From: Chryseosolibacter sp040902445
Lineage (GTDB): Bacteria; Bacteroidota; Bacteroidia; Cytophagales; Cyclobacteriaceae
Direction: 5' to 3'
NCBI GenBank assembly: GCA_040902445.1
Contig: JBBDXJ010000293.1
Location: forward strand, 11,278-75,277
Length of the DNA: 64,000 nt
Made by a program: the position numbers and the translations under genes. Under the pieces are notes generated by a model that saw nothing but the letters and a program-made list of their open reading frames with translations, had not been told where the DNA came from and searched no databases. Positions 10,256 to 18,868 of the stretch are shown piece after piece; the first letter of the stretch is position 1; every line of letters starts with the position of its first letter.

Positions 10256-11115
10256 TTGTTGTTCTTTAGGCGAGGGTTGGAAGTAGAAGAATCCAGATGT
10301 GCAGAAACAAAAATGAGGGCGCAGTCTCTTGGAGATGCAATCGTGCGTAGTGTATTGTTAAAATATTACGGAAAGCGGGGTGAGTTGATTAACCGATGAA
10401 TTCTGAAACGAGTTCCCATACCTCCAACCTTCAGACTGTGTCCGAGAACAATTTAATTTGTGGGTATGTTGAACGAGCCGTCTACGCAAGGGCGGAGGCG
10501 TGTTTTCAACTTTCTGAAAGTTTAGAACTTTCAGAAAGTTTTTCGGAGTAGAGTCGTTTACGCAAGGGCAGAGGGGTTCGAAACCAGATTATATACCATC
10601 ATCCGGGAGCGGGCGTTAACACAAAATCTATTAAGTACAGAAGCCACGATGAGTAGCAGTCATTTTTGCAGACGCAAGGGAGCGTACTAGTATTTTCAAT
10701 TACAGAAGAAAGCGAGGCGTGTACGAAAACTCCTTCCCTCGGATGAAGGAAGGTGCCCAAGCGAAAGCGGCGGGCGGAAGGGTTCGACTGCTCTGTGAAG
10801 GGCACAAACTGTAGGAAACGCAGGAAAGTAAAGTTAAAATACACAAAACCAACGTTGATCGAAGTTGCTACAAAAACAAAAAATTTTGATCACTCTTTTG
10901 ACTAGTTCATCAAAAGAACTACTGAAGCATTGCCGCTATTTCAAGAAACCTTAAATTTAGGATTTCAATTATTCTAATCCTTAAAAAATGATCCAATCCA
11001 AAATTTCACAATCGATTGCAATTTGAATATAACGAAAGCATCTTCGAAAAAAGCGCACATCCCCGGAAGCAATACTTTGGACTCTATTGAAACGTCGCGT
11101 GAGATCAAAACCTCA
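10256..11115. other. Long intergenic region with repeats
   Basis: No convincing gene is seen in these 860 bp, and the one short minus-strand frame (10599-10844) has no recognisable features. The stretch holds a direct repeat pair and a palindrome (10475-10574). It also holds a CCTTCC/GGAAGG inverted repeat near 10733-10755. The last 150 bp are AT-rich and presumably carry the promoter of the amidohydrolase pseudogene. Confidence 0.55.
10475..10574. repeat. Direct repeats flanking a perfect 15-bp inverted repeat
   Basis: Two direct copies containing ACGCAAGGGCRGAGG (about 24 bp with a few differences) lie at 10475-10498 and 10551-10574. Between them are AACTTTCTGAAAGTT (10508-10522) and its exact reverse complement AACTTTCAGAAAGTT (10526-10540), separated by three bases. 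The hairpin lies 250 bp past the upstream gene and is not followed by a long T run, so a simple terminator is not the obvious explanation. Confidence 0.7.
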
Positions 11116-12498
11116 ATGAAAAATGTTTTCATTTCCCTGTTATCGGCACTGCTCCTGTTAACATCATGTAATAGAGATTCTCCAAATAGAACTTCTCTAA
11201 CTCATGACATCATAATCACTGACGTAAACATCATTGATGTTGCAAGCGGTGATATACTTGCTGACAGAACTGTTGGCATTAATGGTGAGCGGATATTAAA
11301 AATTTACAAGAGCAATGATAAATCCCTGACTTCTTCAATAACGGTTAATGGTAAGAATAAATTTCTGATTCCCGGGCTGTGGGATATGCATATCCATTAC
11401 TACTGGAACTACAAAGATAGTGCGCCGTATTTAGTTGCAAATGGCATTGTTGGAGTAAGGGAAATGTTTGGAAAAATGGACGCTGTTGTTGAAATGAAAA
11501 GCCTAATGGACAACGGAAGTTTGCTCGGACCGGAAATTTTTTCTTCAGGAGCAATTATCGATGGTCCGGAACCGGTGTGGCCCGGTTCGGATAAGGTGGC
11601 CAATGCTGAAGATGCGAATAGGGTTGTTAAAGAGCAGCTCGCGCAGGGCGTGGATTTTCTTAAAGTCTATTCCCGATTATCCAGGGAATCATATTTGACC
11701 ATAGCCCGGCTTGCTGAGCAAAATAAGATCAATTTTGCCGGGCATATACCTCAAAAAGTGACTTTTTGGGAAGCCATTGCCAATAATCAAAAAAGCATTG
11801 AGCATAACACTGGCATTCTTGAAGCTGCTTCCTTTAAGGCTGATTCAATTTACGAGTATTATCAAAACACAACAGCCAGCAACGCCTCATGGAGAGCTGA
11901 AATGTTTCATTTGCTCGCCGATACTTATAGCGAAAAGCGAATGGATTCTTTAATCTCCGTTCTTTCCTCCAGCAACACGTGGTTATGTCCTACCATGGTG
12001 GTCATGAGAGGTATGGCTTACAACAGGGATAGCACGATGGTAAACGATGCACGTCAGGACAATTTGCCCGGCTATATTTCGAGGTTATGAAAAAAATTTT
12101 CCACAGACAGCGCGCTGACGAGAGCTTTCAGAAGGAATTATGAATTGCAGAAAAACCAATTAAAAAAAATGGCTAATAATGGCGTCAAAATTATTGCCGG
12201 TACCGGTTTTCCAAATCGATATACTTATCCCGGATCAAGTTTGCATGACGAGTTGGAAATTTTTGTAGAAGCCGGTCTTACTAACCTTCAGGCCATCCAA
12301 ACAGCTACATTAAATGCTGCAATTTTTCTTGAAAAAACAGCGGATCATGGCCCAATTGAAGAATCGAAATATGCAAATATGGTATTGTTAGACAGCAATC
12401 CTTTGATTGATATAAATAATATCAGGGACATAAATTCTGTATTCTTAAAGGGAAAATACATTGCGAAAGAGGAAATTGAGAGTTTGTTAAAAAATTAG
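11116..12498 (+). pseudogene. Amidohydrolase-family lipoprotein, interrupted by one in-frame stop
   Basis: Imidazolonepropionase-like amidohydrolase. ATG 11116 begins a lipoprotein signal (MKNVFISLLSALLLLTSC). The HxH metal site WDMHIH is at codons 92-94, and the FLKVYSRLS lysine strand and GHIPQKV follow. TGA at 12088-12090 (codon 325) stops translation. The same frame then runs on without another stop through NYELQKNQLKKMANNGVK to 12498 and holds the family's C-terminal blocks (PGSSLHDELEIFVEAGL, ATLNAA). A single base change explains the break, so a sequencing error or a recent mutation are both possible. The late metal-binding Asp (GTDS in the paralogue at 27670) is Gly here (AGTGF, codon 364), which suggests a second lesion. 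An earlier TTG at 11023 is in frame but would hide the signal peptide. Confidence 0.85.
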
Positions 12499-12576
12499 TT
12501 TATAATCATTATATTGCCTGCCCCAGGGCTTTCCCAGCCGCAATAAATTCATTTATTTAATTTAAAACACATAGCA

Positions 12577-13443
12577 ATGAACCTGCTTAACAGAAGAAAA
12601 TTCATTTCAACAGGCGTAACCGGTTTGGCTGGCGCCTCCATGTTCATCCCTCAATTGCTGCAAGGAAAAAATAAAAGCGCGGCAATGAAACACATCGGTG
12701 TTCAGAGCTGGGTCATAAAAGATGATCTCACAAAAGATATGAGCGGCACGCTGAAGAAAATGGGCGCGATGGGTTACAACAGCATCGAGATGTGCTCACC
12801 TCCGGGCTATGCTAATAGCGGCTTTGGTGCTTTGCAAAATTTGAGTGCTTCCCAAATGAAAAGTATTATCACCGATGCAGGATTTAGTTGCGTCAGTTGT
12901 CACTATGGATTTTCTGAACTGAAAGAGAATGGTCAGGAGCGGATCGATTTTGCGAAAGAACTGGGGCTCACGCAAATGGTAATCTCTTCCTATGGCCTGC
13001 CTAAAGATGCCACTCTCGATGACTGGAAAAAAAGAGCGGAGGATTCAAATAAAATAGGGGAGCTCACGAAAAAGTCTGGTTTGCAACTGGCCTTCCACAA
13101 CCACAATAACGAATTCGAAAAGCTTGACGGACAGCTCATCTATGACTCATTACTTGATCGCCTGGATGGTGACCTTGTCAAGATGCAGTTCCAGGTATGG
13201 GTCATCAGCATAGGTTATAAAGCCGCGGATTATTTCAAAAAATATCCCGGACGTTTTATTTCTGCTCACCTGTATGACTGGACAGGAAAGGGCGAGGAAA
13301 TGGTTGCGCTGGGCAAAGGCGTTGTAGACTGGAATGAATTCTTCGCCGCGGCGAAAGTTGGTGGCGTAAAAAATTATTACGCAGAGATGGCCATGCCATA
13401 CCTGAAGGAAAGCGCAGAGTTTTTAAAAGGACGGAAGGCATAA
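12577..13443 (+). CDS. Sugar phosphate isomerase/epimerase-like secreted protein
   Basis: A 288-residue xylose-isomerase-like TIM-barrel protein. The N-terminus NRRKFISTGVTGLAGAS resembles a twin-arginine signal, as is common for periplasmic members of this family in Bacteroidota. The core contains GVQSWVIKD, GYNSIEMCSP, the metal-site region AFHNHNNEFE, and HLYDWTGKG followed by GKGVVDWNEFF. These proteins are usually annotated as sugar phosphate isomerase/epimerase from the fold alone, and the real substrate is often unknown. A 78-bp gap follows the broken amidohydrolase, and the gap contains a short relic of the CCCAGGGCTTTC-type repeat (about 12522-12540). Confidence 0.8.
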   Translation: MNLLNRRKFISTGVTGLAGASMFIPQLLQGKNKSAAMKHIGVQSWVIKDDLTKDMSGTLKKMGAMGYNSIEMCSPPGYANSGFGALQNLSASQMKSIITDAGFSCVSCHYGFSELKENGQERIDFAKELGLTQMVISSYGLPKDATLDDWKKRAEDSNKIGELTKKSGLQLAFHNHNNEFEKLDGQLIYDSLLDRLDGDLVKMQFQVWVISIGYKAADYFKKYPGRFISAHLYDWTGKGEEMVALGKGVVDWNEFFAAAKVGGVKNYYAEMAMPYLKESAEFLKGRKA

Positions 13444-13504
13444 CCACGAGTATTCTATTCTACAAGATTCTTCGAACCAGATTTGTCCCTTGCGCAATGA
13501 GGGG

Positions 13505-13583
13505 AGCCCGCCCGAACCGAGTCTGACCGATACGGTTCGTTCGGGCGGGCTTCGCTTGCGCAGGCTTACGCGCAAACCTGCGC
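13505..13583. repeat. Two GC-rich hairpins between convergent genes
   Basis: The first hairpin pairs AGCCCGCCCGAACCG (13505-13519) with CGGTTCGTTCGGGCGGGCT (13533-13551), with a 4-base insertion in the right arm. The second pairs GCGCAGG (13558-13564) with CCTGCGC (13577-13583). They lie between a plus-strand gene ending at 13443 and the LysR gene ending at 13618. They could stop transcription from both sides, although neither is followed by a T run. A dispersed GC-rich repeat is an alternative. Confidence 0.6.
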
Positions 13584-13617
13584 TCAGTATGACGGGTTCG
13601 AAAGGGGCGAGTCGAGC

Positions 13618-14520
13618 CTACCTTTTTCTTGAGCCCAGATCCTGCTCTTTCAAAAATTCGATGAAATGTCTGATGTGTGTGTCGGTGCGGTTTTGCGTCA
13701 GGCATGCGATATACCAGCTGCGGTAAAAACCATTTTTTGTGATCCTCACCTGCTTCAGCAATGAGCTGCCCTGCAGAAATGGTTTTACGAGCCATTTCGA
13801 AAGCACCGTAATTCCAATCCCGGCTTTCACAAGTTCAACCCTCGCCTCCGTCAACTGCATTTTTGTGACCCGCGCCGGCGTTACATTTTGCGGAATCAGC
13901 ATATTCTGGGCGAAGTAATCACACTCAAACGCTTCTTTGTAAATGATCACGTTTTCATTTTCGAAATCCTTGGGCCTGACATACGGCTTTGATGCTAATG
14001 GGTGGTCGTGAGCTACGAGCAGGATCTGCTCATCGTCAAATACTTTTTCGAAGGTGACACCGTTGTCCTCACTTTTATTGTTGGTAATAGCAAGATGGAT
14101 CTTGCCTTTCAGCAAAAAGTCGATCGGGTCGTTCATCGCTTCGGTTACAATATCAATTTCAACGTTCGGAGATGTCTGATGAAATTTTTTCATTAACACC
14201 GGAAGCCAGTGATAGCATGTGTAGCATTGAGTACTTACCCGTAATTCGCGAACTGAATTGTTGTGATGCTTCAGCTGTTTCTCGATCGCCTGAAGCTTTG
14301 GCAAAATTTCTTCGGATGCATTCAGGATCATCTTGCCGGCATCTGTCAGGATCATAGTCTTATTGATACGCAAGAACAGCGGGACACCTAATCTCGATTC
14401 TATTTCTTTCAGCTGGTGACTTAAAGAGGGCTGTGTGAGAAACAACTTCTTCGAGGCTTTCGTCATATTGCCCGTATCGGCGATTTCTTTGATAAGGTGC
14501 AGATGCTTAATTTCTATCAT
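13618..14520 (-). CDS. LysR-family transcriptional regulator
   Basis: 300 residues. The winged HTH is at the N-terminus (IKHLHLIKEIADTGNMTKAS then LTQPSLSHQLKEIESRLG and PLFLR), followed by a helical linker and a two-lobed effector-binding domain (LRVSTQCYTCYHWLPVLMKK). The ligand cannot be predicted. It is divergent from the permease gene at 14597 with a 76-bp gap, the classic LysR arrangement. The gap contains ATGAA-N5-TTCAT (14541-14555), a plausible T-N11-A-type operator. Regulation of that permease is an inference from position only. It is related to MetR-like regulators by general appearance. Confidence 0.9.
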   Translation of the reverse strand: MIEIKHLHLIKEIADTGNMTKASKKLFLTQPSLSHQLKEIESRLGVPLFLRINKTMILTDAGKMILNASEEILPKLQAIEKQLKHHNNSVRELRVSTQCYTCYHWLPVLMKKFHQTSPNVEIDIVTEAMNDPIDFLLKGKIHLAITNNKSEDNGVTFEKVFDDEQILLVAHDHPLASKPYVRPKDFENENVIIYKEAFECDYFAQNMLIPQNVTPARVTKMQLTEARVELVKAGIGITVLSKWLVKPFLQGSSLLKQVRITKNGFYRSWYIACLTQNRTDTHIRHFIEFLKEQDLGSRKR

Positions 14521-14596
14521 TAGATTTACTTATGAATACTATGAAATTAATTCATTTTTTCGATTAATACAAACAGGCTAAATTGACGGTAAACAA

Positions 14597-17026
14597 ATGC
14601 ATATGATTGCGCTGCTGTACCGGTCCGCCCTCAGGTTGATCCTGCGAACCAAAACTTTAACATTCGTAAAAGTAACGGGTCTGACCATCGGATCTGGAAT
14701 ATTTCTACTCACGTGCTTATTCTGTCTTCACGAGATCGACTACGACAAGCAACATCCTGATTATGACAGGATCTACCGTTATGTTCATGTTGTGAGCTCT
14801 CCCGATGGAATTCAGCGCTTTGCCTTTACTTCCGCCACAACCGGTCCCGCACTACAGGAACGGTATGCGTCCGTACAATCCTTCTGCCGGCTGATCTTCC
14901 CCCGGGTAAGTGTGAGAAATTTCCGATCGGATGAGTCATTCAATGAATCCAAATTTGGATTCGCTGACCAGAATTTTTTTACATTTTTCGATTTTCCGTT
15001 ACAAGGAGGCACAAACCCTGAAACCATTCTTGACGATCCCATGGAGGTTGTGTTAACACGTTCGTGTGCCAAAAAATATTTTCGTGAGGCAAACCCAATT
15101 GGAAAGACACTTATCATCAATGGTGAATTGATATTTACCGTCACGGGAATTTTAGAAGAAGAGCCCTCTAAAAGCCATATTGATTTTGAGTTTATAGCTT
15201 CCTTTTCGTCGTTTCAGGTAATTAAAAATCATCCTGTCATTTCGCAGCAAATCCCCGCATCCCTGAACGTTGACACCAAAGGGTTTGCCGCTTTTTACAC
15301 GTACCTGCTGTTGCAGGACCAGCGTTCATCGGAAAACCTTATTGCAGAATTCCCTGCGTTCATTGAAGAATTCAGGGGTAAAGGAAGGTCAGAACGCCTT
15401 AAGCCGATACTTCAAAGTCTGGAATCCATACACCTGGAATCTGATCTTCTGTATGAGATTCAACAGAATGGGTCTTTGAAAATTGTTGCCGTGTCTTTCT
15501 TTATCGGTCTGCTCATCCTTTTTATTGCGTGTATAAATTATATCAATATTTCTACAGCTGAGTTTATCAACAGGTCGCCGGGGGTGGGGCTTAAAAAGAT
15601 CCTGGGCATCAGCCGGGCGTCGCTGATAGCAACCCATCTGGCAGAAACATGTATTCTAACGATGTTTAGTCTGTCACTGGGCTCGTTTCTTGCCATGTTG
15701 AGCTTGCCCTGGTTTAATGTAATGGTCAATCGAGATGTTCTTTTTTTCAGAAGGGAGACTGCGTTGATTATATTGTGCATTTGTGTTTTCGTGGTGATCA
15801 TATCCGGTGTTTATCCCGCAATTCATATAACGCGATCAAAAGCCGTTGAAGCCTTCCGCGGAACCTGGAAGGGAAAACCGTCTTCTTTTGCTTTGAGGAA
15901 CGCACTGGTTTTTTTTCAATTGCTCAGCTCCTTTTGTCTCCTGACATTTTCAATATTGACCTATCAACAACTCGACTATATTGTTCACAAAGATCCGGGT
16001 TTCGATGCGCATCAGGTAGTGACCATCAATGCCACAGCCACCCCTCCAGAGAAAAGGACAAGTTTCAAAAACAAGCTGCTCACAGATAGAAGCATCGCGA
16101 ACGTCGCCCGGTGTTCTACTCCGCCTGGAGAATCGTTCTTTTCATATGGGATTACTGTGCCTGAGAATAGTTCCGATGAGGAACGGAGAATTGGTGTTTA
16201 CCAATCATTCGTAGACAGCGATTATCTGCAAACGCTGGGGCTGGAGTTGGCGGAAGGCAGGTTTTTCAATCCTGATATCGGATCCGATTCCACAAAATAT
16301 ATAATAATCAATCTATCGGCTGCAAATGCTCTTGGTAACAATGTGTTGAACAGGGAGGTGGAGTTACCCAGCATTTTCTCGCCTATAAGGGCTAAAAAAT
16401 ATGTTGCGGGAATCGTAAAGGATTTCAATTTTGCCTCCCTTCACCAGGAGGTCCAGCCCCTGGTGCTGGAGTACAATCCGGATCTTTGCGGTTATTTCCT
16501 CGTGCGCATTCCAACCAACGCAGTGGGAGCCTCAATAGCAGTGATCGAAAAGACATGGGGTGAGATAATGCCGGATGTACCCTTTGACTATTCATTTCTT
16601 GATCAGCGCTTTGCAAGTTTTTATAAAGACGATCAACATCAGAAACACATCTTTGCATGTATCGCTTTGATCGCAATTGGATTAGCATCAATTGGAATTT
16701 TCGGAACAACACTTTTCCTTGCCCAGCAAAAGACAAAAGAAGTAAGCATTCGCAAAATTCTCGGCTCTGACAGACTGGCCATTGTGCTTATGCTTTTTAA
16801 GCCAACCTTTTTAATACTGGTATTGTCAAGCGTTATTGGTATACCGCTTGTAAATATCTGCGGGAATAGTTGGTTAAATCAATATGCCTACCGCGTTGAC
16901 CTTTCACCTTTGTTATTTCTGGTGGCGTTCTTAACCATGTTGATCGTGGTGTTGGCAACCATGGTGTATCATTTTTTAAAAATCACAAATATCAACGCCG
17001 CGCAGGTGTTGAGGCAGGCGAATTAG
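14597..17026 (+). CDS. FtsX/MacB-type ABC transporter permease
   Basis: An 809-residue inner-membrane protein of the same two-half type as the genes at 4968 and 7877. It has an N-terminal helix (VTGLTIGSGIFLLTCLFCL) and a periplasmic domain with PIGKTLIINGELIFTVTG. LFIACINYINISTAEF precedes GVGLKKILGISRAS, a less canonical version of the VGxRKxxGA signature. A second periplasmic domain and a C-terminal EVSIRKILGSDR block follow. No ATPase is fused or adjacent. It is divergent from the LysR gene and may be its target. Its end is convergent with the small minus-strand genes at 17054. Confidence 0.88.
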   Translation: MHMIALLYRSALRLILRTKTLTFVKVTGLTIGSGIFLLTCLFCLHEIDYDKQHPDYDRIYRYVHVVSSPDGIQRFAFTSATTGPALQERYASVQSFCRLIFPRVSVRNFRSDESFNESKFGFADQNFFTFFDFPLQGGTNPETILDDPMEVVLTRSCAKKYFREANPIGKTLIINGELIFTVTGILEEEPSKSHIDFEFIASFSSFQVIKNHPVISQQIPASLNVDTKGFAAFYTYLLLQDQRSSENLIAEFPAFIEEFRGKGRSERLKPILQSLESIHLESDLLYEIQQNGSLKIVAVSFFIGLLILFIACINYINISTAEFINRSPGVGLKKILGISRASLIATHLAETCILTMFSLSLGSFLAMLSLPWFNVMVNRDVLFFRRETALIILCICVFVVIISGVYPAIHITRSKAVEAFRGTWKGKPSSFALRNALVFFQLLSSFCLLTFSILTYQQLDYIVHKDPGFDAHQVVTINATATPPEKRTSFKNKLLTDRSIANVARCSTPPGESFFSYGITVPENSSDEERRIGVYQSFVDSDYLQTLGLELAEGRFFNPDIGSDSTKYIIINLSAANALGNNVLNREVELPSIFSPIRAKKYVAGIVKDFNFASLHQEVQPLVLEYNPDLCGYFLVRIPTNAVGASIAVIEKTWGEIMPDVPFDYSFLDQRFASFYKDDQHQKHIFACIALIAIGLASIGIFGTTLFLAQQKTKEVSIRKILGSDRLAIVLMLFKPTFLILVLSSVIGIPLVNICGNSWLNQYAYRVDLSPLLFLVAFLTMLIVVLATMVYHFLKITNINAAQVLRQAN

Positions 17027-17053
17027 AAAATATTTTCAAGCTTTGATGGCCTT

Positions 17054-17332
17054 TCACATATAATACAAGATCACGGCCGCCACCAGCAGCATTAGGAAAT
17101 GATAGGACGTATTGATGGCAAATAGTTTCCATGATTTCTTTTCCCATGCTACCGCGCTCAGGTCCACTGGCAGGTAAAATCCAAGCCACGTAAAACCGAC
17201 AGCGCTCATGATGCTGGCCATGGGTGACATCTCATCTGCCCCGGGCACGTAACTCCACGCGGCCATGTTGTGCGCAAAAACATAAGCCATAAAAAAATTT
17301 CCAATGATCATGAAGATCATTCCTTTGGCCAA
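17054..17332 (-). CDS. DUF1761-like small membrane protein, possibly 5'-truncated
   Basis: A 92-residue frame with three likely membrane helices: IFMIIGNFFMAYVFAHNM, MSAVGFTWLGFYLPVDL and FLMLLVAAVILYY. The central WLGFYLP and the K-S-W-K turn resemble the C-terminal part of DUF1761 membrane proteins (usually 130-160 residues). The only start is TTG at 17332. Upstream the frame stays open for about 28 codons (including KPSGGELAKG) to a stop near 17403 without any ATG. The gene may therefore have lost its N-terminus by truncation or frameshift, or it may use a rare start. It follows the 71-residue membrane protein gene closely. Its function is unknown. Confidence 0.5.
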   Translation of the reverse strand: MAKGMIFMIIGNFFMAYVFAHNMAAWSYVPGADEMSPMASIMSAVGFTWLGFYLPVDLSAVAWEKKSWKLFAINTSYHFLMLLVAAVILYYM

Positions 17333-17349
17333 TTCACCACCGGACGGTT

Positions 17350-17565
17350 TTACTGAAATCCTATTGACTTGATCTTCGGGCCATTCTTCGATCTGTTCAC
17401 GTTTTTAATCCATTGACGATTCATATAAAATAAACCGCCCCCAATTGCAAGCAAAAGAGGCGCCACCATATGTCCGCCAACCCACCAGGCCGCTATACCC
17501 ACGGCGAATCCTACTGACATGTAACTCAATAAACCTCTTATGTAATTTTTTGAATTGGTTTTCAT
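17350..17565 (-). CDS. Hypothetical small membrane protein
   Basis: 71 residues, start ATG 17565. Two short hydrophobic segments are visible (LLSYMSVGFAVGIAAWWVG and VAPLLLAIGGGLFYM). A basic C-terminus (RQWIKNVNRSKNGPKIKS) should face the cytoplasm. I do not recognise a family. It precedes the DUF1761-like gene on the same strand, and the two frames differ, so together they might once have been one gene that suffered a frameshift. The SRPBCC gene lies 63 bp upstream in the same direction, so the three may form one transcript. Confidence 0.5.
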   Translation of the reverse strand: MKTNSKNYIRGLLSYMSVGFAVGIAAWWVGGHMVAPLLLAIGGGLFYMNRQWIKNVNRSKNGPKIKSIGFQ

Positions 17566-17628
17566 GACATTTCAAGTTAACTGACCCCCGCGGGAAATGA
17601 GGTTACGCACAAAGAATTGTTCTCTGAA

Positions 17629-18060
17629 CTAAACGTTTAACCGTTCTTCATACGGCGCAATCAGCCCATTTTCCAGATTAAGTTTAAGAAGGCGAAGATA
17701 CATTGCCCAGCAATAGCTGAAGATTCTATAATGCTCGTTCTGAGCTGGCCATCCGGTATGATAAAATTGGACATTGGTTCCGTTCTCACCGGGTTTTATG
17801 ATAAAACCCACATGCGTGTTATTCCAGTCTTTGTCGGATCTTGTCATTTCAAATTCAACTGTATTCTCCGGAACGTATTTGCTGACTGTGGCCTCCCACT
17901 GGTATTCAGGACCAAAAACGAGTTTATATTTTTCGCCGGCCCTCGGCTCGCCGGAAGATTTGCTTGTCCACCATGCATCAAGACCTGAAGGTTTCGACAC
18001 CGCATCAAAGACCCTGCCCGCAGAAGCTTGTATCCAAAAATCGTGAAAAATGTCTGCCAT
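17629..18060 (-). CDS. SRPBCC (AHSA1/START-like) domain protein
   Basis: 143 residues, one complete SRPBCC domain. The start MADIFHDFWIQASAGRVFDA matches the first strand and helix (usually IxAxxxxVWxAL). LDAWWTS, PRAGEKYKLVFG and the C-terminal amphipathic helix (YCWAMYLRLLKLNLENG) that closes the ligand pocket follow. AHSA1-type proteins bind hydrophobic ligands or act as chaperone-linked proteins, and no ligand can be inferred. It is probably cytoplasmic, since no signal peptide is present. It is first in a possible minus-strand trio with 17350 and 17054. Confidence 0.85.
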   Translation of the reverse strand: MADIFHDFWIQASAGRVFDAVSKPSGLDAWWTSKSSGEPRAGEKYKLVFGPEYQWEATVSKYVPENTVEFEMTRSDKDWNNTHVGFIIKPGENGTNVQFYHTGWPAQNEHYRIFSYCWAMYLRLLKLNLENGLIAPYEERLNV

Positions 18061-18448
18061 GTTTTGATCGTTTAGCAGTGGGAATGTTCATTGTGCGTGC
18101 AAACACAATGACAATAAACTCAAGTTAAAAAAAACGTTGGAGTTATTGTCAACAGTTGAGGGAAATTTTTCATTGGCGGGAAACGCTCATGCAGAACTTT
18201 GGGTGATTTACTTCGCGACAAAAAACTGAATGTGGAAAGATCATTTTTGTTGAGCCTCCGAATCCGAGGTGCGTACGAGAATTCCTGAAATATTGGTCAC
18301 AGGCGGGGATTCTGTACCTCAACGTTTAAAGCTTATTTGTAAAATAATGAAATTATAGGGAGGAAGTAGGATCCGGTTTCTATTGTATTGAATATATTTG
18401 ATAATAGTCTATGCGCTTATTTGCTAAATTTAAGGATCTGTAAAAAAT
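18061..18448. other. Divergent intergenic region upstream of the RidA operon
   Basis: No gene is supported in this 388-bp gap. A 7-bp inverted repeat CATTGTG/CACAATG (18089-18095, 18104-18110) lies near the SRPBCC start and could be an operator. The right end is AT-rich and carries TATATTTG at 18393-18400. Confidence 0.55.
18393..18400 (+). promoter_or_regulatory. Candidate Bacteroidota -7 element (TAnnTTTG)
   Basis: TATATTTG matches the Bacteroidota sigma-A -7 consensus TAnnTTTG and sits 49 bp before the RidA start. No clear TTG element at the ideal upstream distance was found, so the call is tentative. Confidence 0.3.
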
Positions 18449-18838
18449 ATGAAAAAAGTTAAAATAGTACACCCAGACAGGAATCCCAATTTTGTCACCG
18501 GTGCTTATTCCGATGGCGTCCTTGTAAATGGTTTCCTCTTTGTGAGTGGCCAGGCGTGTGTAGATTTTAAGACCTCTTCTTTTGTATTGGGTACCATTGA
18601 AGAAGAGACTGTCAGAACGCTCGAGAATATAAAAGCTATTATTGAAACGGCGGGTGCAACCATGGATGATGTTGTGAAGTGTACAGTACACTTATCAGAC
18701 ATCAAAGATTTTGACCGGTACAATAAAATATATTCCGCCTATTTCACAGGAATAAAACCCGCAAGAACGACGGTGCAATCCGTGCTGGCGGAAAATATCA
18801 AAGTTGAAATTGATGCGATTGTAAAAATGCCGGATTGA
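18449..18838 (+). CDS. RidA-family enamine/imine deaminase
   Basis: 129 residues, the usual RidA/YjgF/YER057c length. Visible hallmarks are GAYSDGVLVNGFLFVSGQ near the N-terminus, the helix ETVRTLENIKAIIETAG, DVVKCTVHLSDIKDF, and KPARTTVQ holding the conserved Arg (about residue 106) that binds the carboxylate of 2-iminoacids. RidA hydrolyses reactive enamine/imine intermediates released by PLP enzymes. That fits the class III aminotransferase two genes downstream. It is the first gene of a six-gene plus-strand operon with gaps of 11-62 bp. Some family members are dedicated catabolic deaminases rather than housekeeping RidA. Confidence 0.9.
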   Translation: MKKVKIVHPDRNPNFVTGAYSDGVLVNGFLFVSGQACVDFKTSSFVLGTIEEETVRTLENIKAIIETAGATMDDVVKCTVHLSDIKDFDRYNKIYSAYFTGIKPARTTVQSVLAENIKVEIDAIVKMPD

Positions 18839-18868
18839 CCCGGGAACCTGACTTCGTTCTGTAATAAA

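Noticed and set aside
10599..10844. Minus-strand frame in the repeat-rich gap
   Set aside because: It spans intergenic repeats, has no domain, and has no clear start context.
12088..12090. In-frame TGA considered as a selenocysteine codon
   Set aside because: No selenoprotein family is known here, no SECIS-like hairpin follows, and the position is not a catalytic Cys in relatives. A nonsense change is simpler.
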